A stretch of DNA of 64,000 bases from Galeruca laticollis (lineage: Eukaryota > Arthropoda > Insecta > Coleoptera > Chrysomelidae): NCBI GenBank assembly GCA_963921935.1, contig OY998175.1, positions 286,782,246 through 286,846,245 on the forward strand, given 5' to 3'. Of the stretch, positions 47,462 through 59,299 are shown one piece after another; positions within the stretch are counted from its first letter, which is position 1; every line of letters begins with the position of its first letter. The notes under the pieces were generated by a model. It did not search any database. It was not told where the DNA came from and saw only the letters and a program-made list of their open reading frames with translations. Position numbers and translations under genes: made by a program.

Positions 47462-49941
47462 CTCAGAAAATTGAATGAATACTTCCATTATTTTGGTCTG
47501 TACTATTTTTTATATGAAGGCATGTTTTCTTCTAACTTAAATGCTCTCCTAATATATGAAACATTTATCTTATCGAAAAATGGACAACACCAGTCGATTT
47601 GTCGTATCAAAAAACCCTTATTCTTATAATTTCAGTATTTTTTGAGATGAAAAATATTTTTCGTCAAATATGTAGCAGGACTATATAAAGTAAGGAAAAT
47701 ATAGCATTTTTCGCAATTCTCCAAAAATATATTTTTGGCCTATCATCCCCTCGAAACATGTTCGATTAGATGAAAATTCATCTGAAATCGATGGGTGACT
47801 TTGTTAATGCCCTAATTCTATCAATTTTTGAATAACTATGAATATTTGATTTTACCCTCTTCATTGGATACTCCACGTTTGACGCACTCTACTTCCGAAT
47901 CGCATCATTGTAGAGCACTCCCAATTTTTTATATCATAGATGGGACCTTTGACGATACTTTCTCAAAAAATTGAATGAATACTTCCATCATTTTGGTCTG
48001 TACTATTTTTATATGAATGCATGTTTTCTTTTAATTTAAATGCTCTCCTAATATTTGAAACATTTATCTTATCGAAAAATGGACAACACCGGTCGATTTG
48101 TCGTATCAAAGAACCCTTATTCTTATAATTTCAGTATTTTTGAGAGGAAAAATATTTTTCGTCAAATATGTAGCTGGACTAAGTAAGGAAAATATTGCAT
48201 TTTTCGCAATTCTCCAAAAATATATTTTTGGACTATCATTCCCTCGAAACATGTTCGATTAGATGAAAATCCATCTAAAATCGATGGGTGACCTTGTTAA
48301 TGCCCTAATTCTATCAATTTTTGAATAACTATGGATATTTGATTTTACCTTCTCCATTGGATACTCCACGTTTGACGCACTCTACTACCGAATCGCATCA
48401 TTGTAGAGCACTCCCGATTTGTTATATTATAGATGGGACCTTTGACGATACTTTCTCAGAAAATTGAATGAATACTTCCATTATTTTGGTCTGTACTATT
48501 TGTTATATGAAGGCATGTTTTCTTTTAACTTAAATGCTCTCCTAATATTTGAAACATTTATCTTATCGAAAAATGGACAACACCTGTCGATTTGTCGTAT
48601 CAAAGAACCCCTATTCTTATAATTTCAGTATTTTTTGAGAGGAAAAATATTTTTCGTCAAATATGTAGCTGGACTGTAAGGAAAATATTGCATTTTTCGC
48701 AATTCTCCAAAAATATATTTTTGGCCTATCATCCCCTCGAAACTTGTTCGATTAGATGAAAATTCATCTAAAATCGATGGGTGACTTTGGTAATGCCCTA
48801 ATTCTATCAATTTTTGAATAACTATGGATATTTGATTTTACCCTCTTCATTGGATACTCCACGTTTGACGCACTCTACTTCCGAATCGCATCATTGTAGA
48901 GCACTCCCGATTTTTTATATCATAGATGGGACCTTTGACGATACTTTCTCAGAAAATTGAATGAATACTTCTTCCATGATTTTGGTCTGTACTATTTTTT
49001 ATATGAAGGCATGATTTCTTTTAACTTAAATGCTCTCCTGATATTTGAAACATTTATCTTATCGAAAAATGGACAACACCAGTCGATTTGTCGTATCAAA
49101 GAACCCTTATTCTTATAATTTCAGTATTTTTTGAGAGGAAAAATATTTTTCGTCAAATATGTAGCTGGACTATAGTAAGGAAAATATTGCATTTTCGCAA
49201 TTCTCCAAAAATATATTTTTGGCCTATCATCCCCTCGATACGTTCGATTAGATGAAAATCCATCTAAAATCGATGGGTGACTTTGTTAATGCCCGTATTC
49301 TATCAATTTTTGAATAACTATGGATATTTGATTTTACCCTCTTCATTGGATACTCCACGTTTGACGCACTCTACTTCCGAATCGCATCATTGTAGAGCAC
49401 TCCCGATTTTTAATATCATAGATGGGACCTTTGACGATACTTTCTCAGAAAATTGAATGAATACTTCCATTATTTTGGTCTGTACTATTTTTTATATGAA
49501 GGCATGTTTTCTTCTAACTTAAATGCTCTCCTAATATATGAAACATTTATCTTATCGAAAAATGGACAACACCAGTCGATTTGTCGTATCAAAAAACCCT
49601 TATTCTTATAATTTCAGTATTTTTTGAGAGGAAAAATATTTTTCGTCAAATATGTAGCAGGACTATATAAAGTAAGGAAAATATTGCATTTTTCGCAATT
49701 CTCCAAAAATATATTTTTGGCCTATCATCCCCTCGAAACATGTTCGATTAGATGAAAATTCATCTGAAATCGATGGGTGACTTTGTTAATGCCCTAATTC
49801 TATCAATTTTTGAATAACTATGAATATTTGATTTTACCCTCTTCATTGGATACTCCACGTTTGACGCACTCTACTTCCGAATCGCATCATTGTAGAGCAC
49901 TCCCGATTTCATATCATAGATGGGACCTTTGACGATACTTT
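47462..49941 (+). repeat. Five units (d-j-k-l-d) continuing the nonamer series, partial
   Basis: Units start at 47462, 47962, 48455, 48948 and 49444. Unit 47462 shares the rare GAGATGAAAAATATT with the unit at 38030, so it corresponds to the d unit that precedes the nonamer. Unit 48455 has GGACTGTAAGG (3 bp shorter) and GACTTTGGTAATG. Unit 48948 carries ATACTTCTTCCATG, a 3-bp insertion shared with 39519 and 43985. Confidence 0.82.
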
Positions 49942-51898
49942 CTCAAAAAATTGAATGAATACTTCCATTATTTTGGTCCGTACTATTTTTTATATGAAGG
50001 CATGTTTTCTTTTAACTTAAATGCTCTCCTAATATTTGAAACATTTATCTTATCGAAAAATGGACAACAACAGTAGATTTGTCGTATCAAAGAAACCCTT
50101 ATTCTTATAATTTCAGTATTTTTTGAGAGGAAAAATATTTTTCGTCAAATATGTAGCTGGACTATAAGTAAGGAAAATATTGCATTTTACCCAATTCTCA
50201 AAAAATATATTTTTGGCCTATCATCCCCTCGAAATATGTTCGATTAGATCAAAATTCATTTAAAATCGATGGGTGACTTTGTTAATTCCATAATTCTATC
50301 AATTTTTGAATAACTATGGATATTTGATCTTACCCTCTTCATTCGATACGCCACGTTTGACGCACTCTACTTCAGAATCGCATCATTGTAGAGCACTCCC
50401 GATTTTTTGTATCATAGATGGGACCTTTGACGAAACTTTCTCAGAAAATTGAATGAATACTTCCATTATTTTGGTCTGTACTATTTTTCATATGAAGGCA
50501 TGTTTTCTTTTAACTCAAATGCTCTCCGAATATTTGAAATATTTGTCTTATCGAAAAATGGACAATACCAGTCGATTTGTCGTATCAAAGAACCCTTATT
50601 CTTATAATTTCAGTATTTTTTGAGAGGAAAATAATTTTTCGTCAAATATGTAGCTGGAAAATATTGCATTTTTCGCAATTCTCCAAAAATATATTTTTGG
50701 CCTACATGTTCGATTAGATGAAAATTCATCTAAAATCGATGGGTGACTTTGTTAATGCCCTAATTCTAACAATTTTTGAATAACTATGGATATTTGATTT
50801 TACCCTCTTCATTGGATACTCCACGTTTGACGCACTCTACTTACGAATCTCATCATTGTAGAGCACTCCCGATTTTCTATATCATAGATGGGACCTTTGA
50901 CGATACTTTCTCAGAAAATTGAATGAATACTTCCATTATTTTGGTCTGTACTATTTTTTATATGGAGGCATGTTTTCTTTTAACTTAAATGCTCTCCTAA
51001 TATTTGAAACAATTAACTTATCGAAAAATGGACAACACCAGTCGTTTTGTCGTATCAAAGAACCCTTATTCTTATAATTTCAGTATTTTTTGAGAGGAAA
51101 AATATTTTTCGTCAAATATGTAGCTGGACTATAGTAAGGAAAATATTGCATTTTTCGCAATTCTACAAAAATATATTTTTGGCCTATCATCCCCTCGAAA
51201 CATGTTCGATTAGATGAAAATTCATTTAAAATCGATGGGTGACTTTGTTAATTCCATAATTCTATCAATTTTTGAATAACTATGGATATTTGATCTTACC
51301 CTCTTCATTCGATACGCCACGTTTGACGCACTCTACTTCAGAATCGCATCATTGTAGAGCACTCCCGATTTTTTGTATCATAGTTGGGACCTTTGACGAT
51401 ACTTTCTCAGAAAATTGAATGAATACTTCCATTATTTTGGTCTGTACTATTTTTTATATGAAGGCATGTTTTCTTTTAACTCAAATGCTCTCCTAATATT
51501 TGAAACATTTATCTTATCGAAAAATGGACACCAGACGATTTGTCGTATCAAAGAACCCTTATTCTTATAATTTCAGTATTTTTCGAGAGGAAAAATATTT
51601 TTCGTCAAATATGTAGCTGGACTATAGTAAGGAAAATATTGCATTTTTCGCAATTCTCCAAAAATATATTTTTGGCCTATCATACCCCCGAAACTTGTTC
51701 GATTAGATGAAAATTCATCTAAAATCGATGGGTGACTTTGTTAATGCCCTAATTCTATCAATTTTTGAATAACTATGGATATTTGATTTTACCCTCTTCA
51801 TTCGATACTCCACGTTTGACGCACTCTACTTCCGAATCGCATCATTGTAGAGCACTCCCGATTTTTTATATCATAGGTGGGACCTTTGACAATACTTT

Positions 51899-54863
51899 CT
51901 CAGAAAATTGAATGAATACTTCCATTATTTTGGTCTGTACTATTTTTTATATGAAGGCATGTTTTCTGGTAACTTAATTACTCTCCTAACATTCGAAACA
52001 TTTATCTTATCGAAAAATGGACCACACCAGTCGATTTGTCGTATCAAAGAACCCCTATTCTTATAATTCCAGTATTTTTTGAGAGGAAAAATATTTTTCG
52101 TCAAATATGTAGCTGGACTATATATAGTAAGGAAAATATTGCATTTTTCGCAATTCTCCAAAAATATATTTTTGGCCTCTCATCCCCTCGAAACATGTTC
52201 GATTAGATGAAAATTCATTTAAAATCGATGGGTGACTTTGTTAATTCCATAATTCTATCAATTTTTGAATAACTATGGATATTTGATCTTACCCTCTTCA
52301 TTCGATACGCCACGTTTGACGCACTCTACTTCAGAATCGCATCATTGTAGAGCACTCCCGATTTTTTATATCATAGATGGGACCTTTGACGATACTTTCT
52401 CAGAAAATTGAATGAATACTTCCATTATTTTGGTCTGTACTATTTTTTATATGAAGGCATGTTTTCTTTTAACTCAAATGCTCTCCTAATATTTGAAACA
52501 TTTATCTTATCGAAAAATGGACACCAGTCGATTTGTCGTATCAAAGAACCCTTATTCTTATAATTTCAGTATTTTTCGAGAGGAAAAATATTTTTCGTCA
52601 AATATGTAGCTGGACTATAGTAAGGAAAATATTGCATTTTTCGCAATTCTCCAAAAATATATTTTTGGCCTCTCATCCCCTCGAAACATGTTCGATTAGA
52701 TGAAAATTCATTTAAAATCGATGGGTGACTTTGTTAATTCCATAATTCTATCAATTTTTGAATAACTATGGATATTTGATCTTACCCTCTTCATTCGATA
52801 CGCCACGTTTGACGCACTCTACTTCAGAATCGCATCATTGTAGAGCACTCCCGATTTTTTATATCATAGATGGGACCTTTGACGATACTTTCTCAGAAAA
52901 TTTACTGAATACTTCTATTATTTTGGTCTGTACTATTTTTTATATGAAGGCACGTTTTCTTTCAACTTAAATGCTCTCCTAATATTTGAAACATTTATCT
53001 TATCGAAAAATGGACACCAGTCGATTTGTCGTATCAAAGAACCCTTATTCTTATAATTTCACTATTTTTTGAGAGGAAAAATATTTTTCGTCAAATATGT
53101 AGCTGGACTATAGTAAGGAAAATATTGCATTTTTCGCAATTCTCCAAAAATATATTTTTGGCCTACATGTTCGATTAGATGAAAATTCATCTAAAATCGA
53201 TGGGTGACTTTGTTAATGCCCTAATTCTAACAATTTTTGAATAACTATGGATATTTGATTTTACCCTCTTCATTGGATACTCCACGTTTGACGCACTCTA
53301 CTTACGAATCTCATCATTGTAGAGCACTCCCGATTTTCTATATCATAGATGGGACCTTTGACGATACTTTCTCAGAAAATTGAATGAATACTTCCATTAT
53401 TTTGGTCTGTACTATTTTTTATATGGAGGCATGTTTTCTTTTAACTTAAATGCTCTCCTAATATTTGAAACAATTATCTTATCGAAAAATGGACAACACC
53501 AGTCGATTTGTCGTATCAAAGAACCCTTATTCTTATGATTTCAGTATTTTTTGAGAGGAAAAATATTTTTCGTCAAATATGTAGCTGGACTATATATAGT
53601 AAGGAAAATATTGCATTTTTCGCAATTCTACAAAAATATATTTTTGGCCTATCATCCCCTCGAAACATGTTCGATTAGATGAAAATTCATCTAAAATCGA
53701 TGGATGACTTTGTTAATGCCCTAATTCTATCAATTTTTGAATAACTATGGATATTTGATTTTACCCTCTTCATTGGATACTCCACGTTTGACGCACTCTA
53801 GTTCCGAATCGCATCATTGTAGAGCACTCCCGATTTTTTATATCATAGGTGGGACCTTTGACGATACTTTCTCAGAAAATTGAATGAATACTTCCATTAT
53901 TTTGGTCTGTACTATTTTTTATATGAAGGCATGTTTTCTGGTAACTTAATTACTCTCCTAATATTCGAAACATTTATCTTATCGAAAAATGGACCACACC
54001 AGTCGATTTGTCGTATCAAAGAACCCCTATTCTTATAATTCCAGTATTTTTTGAGAGGAAAAATATTTTTCGTCAAATATGTAGCTGGACTATATATAGT
54101 AAGGAAAATATTGCATTTTTCGCAATTCTCCAAAAATATATTTTTGGCCTCTCATCCCCTCGAAACATGTTCGATTAGATGAAAATTCATTTAAAATCGA
54201 TGGGTGACTTTGTTAATTCCATAATTCTATCAATTTTTGAATAACTATGGATATTTGATCTTACCCTCTTCATTCGATACGCCACGTTTGACGCACTCTA
54301 CTTCAGAATCGCATCATTGTAGAGCACTCCCGATTTTTTGTATCATAGATGGGACCTTTGACGATACTTTCTCAGAAAATTGAATGAATACTTCCATTAT
54401 TTTGGTCTGTACTATTTTCTATATGAAGGCATGTTTTCTTTTAACTCAAATGCTCTCCTAATATTTGAAACATTTATCTTATCGAAAAATGGACACCAGT
54501 CGATTTGTCGTATCAAAGAACCCTTATTCTTATAATTTCAGTATTTATCGAGAGGAAAAATATTTTTTGTCAAATATGTAGCTGGACTATAGTAAGGAAA
54601 ATATTGCATTTTTCGCAATTCTACAAAAATATATTTTTGGCCTTCCATGCCCTGGAAACATGTTCGATTAGATGAAAATTCATCTAAAATCGATGGGTGA
54701 CTTTGTTAATGCCCTAATTCTATCAATTTTTGAATAACTATGGATATTTGATTTTACCCTCTTCATTCGATACTCCACGTTTGACGCACTCTACTTCCGA
54801 ATCGCATCATTGTAGAGCAGTCCCGATTCTTTATATCATAGGTGGGACCTTTGACGATACTTT
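51899..54863 (+). repeat. Local duplication in block D (993-bp dimer at 1,972-bp spacing)
   Basis: The dimer 51899-52891 (500 + 493 bp) is repeated at 53871-54863. Shared rare variants are GTTTTCTGGTAACTTAATTACTC, GGACCACACC, TATATATAGTAAGG, CCTCTCATCCCC and, in the second unit, the 5-bp-shorter GGACACCAGTCG. The intervening 52892-53870 holds two units resembling 50440 and 50910, so the pattern is an imperfect tetramer. Confidence 0.75.
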
Positions 54864-57800
54864 CTCAGAAAATTGAATGAATACTTCCATTATTTTAGTC
54901 TGTACTATTTTTTATATGAAGGCATGTTTTCTGGTAACTTAAATGCTCTCCTAATATTTGAAACATTTATCTTATCGAAAAATGGACAACACCAGTCGAT
55001 TTGTCGTATCAAAGATCCCTTATTCTTATAATCTCAGTATTTTTTGAGAGGAAAAATATTTTTCGTCAAATATGTAGCTGGACTATAGTAAGGAAAATAT
55101 TGCATTTTTCGCAATTCTACAAAAATATATTTTTGGCCTTTCATCCCCTGGAAACATGTTCGATAAGATGGAAATTCATCTAAAATCGATGGGTGACTTT
55201 GGTAATGCCCTAATTCTATCAATTTTTGAATAACTATGGATATTTGATTTCACCCTCTTCATTGGATACTCCACGTTTGACGCACTCTACTTCCGAATAG
55301 CTTCATTGTAGAGCACTCCCGATTTTTTATATCATAGATGGGACCTTTGACGATACTTTCTCAGAAAATTGAATGAATACTTCCATTATTTTGGTCTGTA
55401 CTATTTGTTATATGAAGGCATGTTTTCTTTTAACTTAAATGCTTTCCTAATATTTGAAACATCTATCTTATCGAAAAATGGACACCACCAGTCGATTTGT
55501 CGTATCAAAGAACCCTTATTCTTACAATTTCAGTATTTTTGGAGAGGAAAAATATTTTTCGTCAAATATGTAAGGAAAATATTGAATTTTTCGCAATTCT
55601 CCAAAAATATATTTTTGGCCTATCATCCCCTCGAAACATGTTCGATTAGATGAAAATTCATCTAAAATCGATGGGTGACTTTGTTAATGCCCTAATTCTA
55701 TCAATTTTTGAATAACTATGGATATTTGATTTTACCCTCTTCATTGGATACTCCACGTTTGACGCACTCTAGTTCCGAATCGCATCATTGTAGAGCAGTC
55801 CCGATTTTTTATATCATAGGTGGGACCTTTGACGATACTTTCTCAGAAAATTGAATGAATACTTCCATTATTTTGGTCTGTACTATTTTTTATATGAAGG
55901 CATGTTTTCTGGTAACTTAAATGCTCTACTAATATTTGAAACATTTATCTTATCGAAAAATGGACCACACCAGTCGATTTGTCGTATCAAAGAACCCCTA
56001 TTCTTATAATTCCAGTATTTTTTGAGAGGAAAAATATGTTTCGTCAAATATGTAGCTGGACTATAGTAAGGAAAATATTGCATTTTACGCAAATCTCCAA
56101 AAATATAGTCTTGGCCTATCATCATCTCGAAACATGTTCGATTAGATAAAATTTCATCTTAAATCGATAGGTGACTTTGTTAATCCCCTTATTCTATCAA
56201 TTTTTAATAACTATGGATATTTGATTTTACCCTTTTCATTGGATACTCCACGTTTGACGCACTCTACTTCCGAATCGCATCATTGTAGAGCACTCCCGAT
56301 TTTTTATATCATAGGTGGGACCTTTGACGATACTTTCTCAGAAAATTGAATGAATACTTCCATTATTTTGGTCTGTACTATTTTTTATATGAAGGCATGT
56401 TTTCTTTTAACTTAAATGCTCTCCTAATATTTGAAACAATCATCTTATCGAAAAATGGACAACACCAGTCAATTTGTCGTATCAAAGAACCCTTATTATT
56501 ATAATTTCAGTATTTTTTGAGAGGAAAAATATTTTTCGTAAAATATGTAGCTGGAAAAGGAAAATATTGAATTTTTCGCAATTCTCCAAAAATATATTTT
56601 TGGCCTATCATCCCCTCGAAACATGTTCGATTAGATGAAAATTCATCTAAAATCGATGGGTGAATTTGTTAATGCCCTAATTCTATCAATCTTTGAATAA
56701 CTATGGATATTTGATTTTACCCTCTTCATTCGATACTCCACGTTTGACGCACTCTACTTCCGAATAGTATCATTGTAGAGCACTCCCGATTTTTTATATC
56801 ATAGATGGGACCTTTGACGATACTTTCTCAGAAAATTGAATGAATACTTCCATTATTTTGGTCTGTACTATTTTTTATATGAAGGCATGTTTTCTTTTAA
56901 CTTAAATGCTCTCCTAATATTTGAAACATTTATCTTATCGAAAAATGGACACAACCAGTCGATTTGTCGTATCAAAGAACCCTTAATCTTACAATTTCAG
57001 TATTTTTTGAGAGGACAAATATTTTTCGTCAAATATGTAGCTGGACTATAGTAAGGAAAATATTGCATTTTACGCAAATCTCCAGAAATATATTCTTGGC
57101 CTATCATCATCTCGAAACATGTTCGATTAGATAAAATTTCATTTTAAATCGATAGGTGACTTTGTTAATGCCCTAATTCTATCAATTTTTAATAACTATG
57201 GATATTTGATTCTACCCTCTTCAATGGATACTCCAAGTTTGACGCACTCTACTTCTGAATCGCATCATTGTAGAGCACTCCCGATTTTCCATATCATAGA
57301 TGGGACCTTTGACGATACTTTCTCAGAAAATTGAATGAATACTCCCATTATTCTCGTCTGTACTATTTTTTATATGAAGGCATGTTTTCTTTTAACTTAA
57401 ATGCTCTCCTAATATTTGAAACATTTATCTTATCGAAAAATGGACAACAACAGTAGATTTGTCGTATCAAAGAACCCTTATTCTTATAATTTCAGTATTT
57501 TTTGAGAGGAAAAATATTTTTCGTCAAATATGTAGCTGGACTATAGTAAGGAAAATATTGCATTTTTCCCAATTCTCAAAAAATATATTTTTGGCCTATC
57601 ATTCCCTCGAAACATGTTCGATTAGATCAAAATTCATCTAAAATCGATGGGTGACTTTGTTAATGCCCTAATTCTATCAATTTTTGAATAAGAATAACTA
57701 TGGTTATTTGATTTTACCCTCTTCATTCGATACTCCAAGTTTGACGCACTCTACTTCCGAATCGCATCATTGTAGAGAACTCCCGATTTTTTGTATCATA

Positions 57801-58593
57801 GATGGGACCTTTGACGATACTTTTTCAGAAAATTGAATGAATACTTCCATTATTTTGGTCTGTAGTATTTTTTATATGAAGGCATGTTTTCTTTTAACTT
57901 AAATGCTCTCCGAATATTTGAAACATTTGTCTTATCGAAAAATGGACAACACCAGTCGATTTGTCGTATCAAAGAACCCTTATTCTTATAATTTCAGTAT
58001 TTTTTGAGAGGAAAAATATTTTTCGTCAAATATGTAGCTGGAAAATATTGCATTTTTCGCAATTCTCCAAAAATATATTTTTGGCCTATCATCCCCTCGA
58101 AACATGTTCGATTAGATGAAATTTCATCTAAAATCGATGGGTGACTTTGTTAATGCCCTAATTCTAACAATTTTTGAATAACTATGGATATTTGATTTTA
58201 CCCTCTTCATTGAATACTCCACATTTGACGCACTCTACTTACGAATCTTATCATTGTAGAGCACTCCCAATTTTCTATATCATTGATGGGACCTTTGACG
58301 ATACTTTCTCAGAAAATTGAATGAATACTTCCATTATTTTGGTCTGTACTATTTTTTATATGAAGGAATGTTTTCTTTAAATTTGAATGCTCTCCTAATA
58401 TTTGAAACATTCATCTTATCGAAAAATGGACAACTCCAGTCGATTTGTCGTATCAAAGAACCCTTATTCTTATAATTTCAGTATTTTTTGAGAGGAAAAA
58501 TATCTTTCGTCAAATATGTAGCTGGACTATAGTAAGGAAAATATTGCATTTTTCGCAATTCTCCAAAAATATATTTTTGGCCTATCATCCCCT

Positions 58594-58606
58594 CGAAACA
58601 TGTTCG
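58594..58606. repeat. Near-palindrome CGAAACATGTTCG (example)
   Basis: Removing one A gives the perfect palindrome CGAACATGTTCG. The element follows the 18-bp palindrome by about 13 bp in most units. Class c, f and some l units have CGATACGTTCG instead, and class k and some l units have CGAAACTTGTTCG. Confidence 0.65.
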
Positions 58607-59299
58607 ATTAGATGAAAATTCATCTAAAATCGATGGGTGACTTTGTTAATTCCATAATTCTATCAATTTTTGAATAACTATGGATATTTGATTTTACCCT
58701 CTCCATTCGATACTCCACGTTTGACGCACTCTACTTCAGAATCGCATCATTGTAGAGCACTTCCGATTTTTTGTATCATAGATGGGACCTTTGACGATAC
58801 TTCCTCAGAAAATTGAATGAATACTTCCATTATTTTGGTCTGTACTATTTTTTATATGAAGGCATGTTTTCTTTAAATTTAAATGCTCTTCTAATATTTG
58901 AAGCATTCATCTTATCGAAAAATGGACAACTCCAGTCGATTTTTCGTATCAAAGAACCCTTATTCTTATAATTTCAGTATTTTTTGAGAGGAAAAATATC
59001 TTTCGTCAAATATGTAGCTGGACTATAGTAAGGAAAATATTGCATTTTTCGCAAGTCTCCAAAAATATATTTTTGGCCTATCATCCCCTCGAAACATGTT
59101 CGATTAGATGAAAATTCATCTAAAATCGATGGGTGACTTTGTTAATGCCCTAATTCTATCAATTTTTGAATAACTATGGATATTTGATTTCACCCTCTTC
59201 ATTCGATACTCCACGTTTGACGCACTCTACTTCCGAATCGCATCATTGTAGAGCACTCCCGATTTTTTGTATCATAGATGGGACCTTTGACGATACTTT

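Larger units (their letters stand above)
27358..49941 (+). repeat. Block C: h-i-j-k-l classes with pentamer and nonamer HORs (M56-M101)
   Basis: New unit classes dominate. Class h has GGGCAACACCGGTCG, CAAGTATG and GACTTTTTTATTGCC. Class i has ACCGTTCG, CATGTATGATTAG and TTTAATTTGAATG. Class j has CCATCATTTTGG, GAATGCATG, ACCGGTCG and GGACTAAGTAAGG. Class k has GTCTGAACTATTTGTT and ACCTGTCG. Class l has CCATGATTTTGG and GGCATGATTTC. d-like units with GCAGGACTATATAAAG recur at 38030, 40014, 44480, 47462 and 49444. The stretch 33583-35581 holds units found only there and, in deleted form, at 27860-28627. Confidence 0.85.
49942..59299 (+). repeat. Block D: divergent units without a long HOR (M102-M120)
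   Basis: Units start at 49942, 50440, 50910, 51406, 51899, 52399, 52892, 53371, 53871, 54371, 54864, 55360, 55842, 56337, 56827, 57322, 57824, 58308 and 58804. Differences between neighbours are much more frequent than in blocks A-C, with many private substitutions and short deletions. Local duplication is visible: 51899-52891 matches 53871-54863 at 1,972 bp spacing (TTCTGGTAACTTAATTACTC, GGACCACACC, ATTCCAG), 50440 resembles 52892 (shared 14-bp deletion GGCCTACATG), and 50910 resembles 53371. CATTCGATACGCCACG and TTAATTCCATAATTC mark a class seen here only. Confidence 0.82.
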
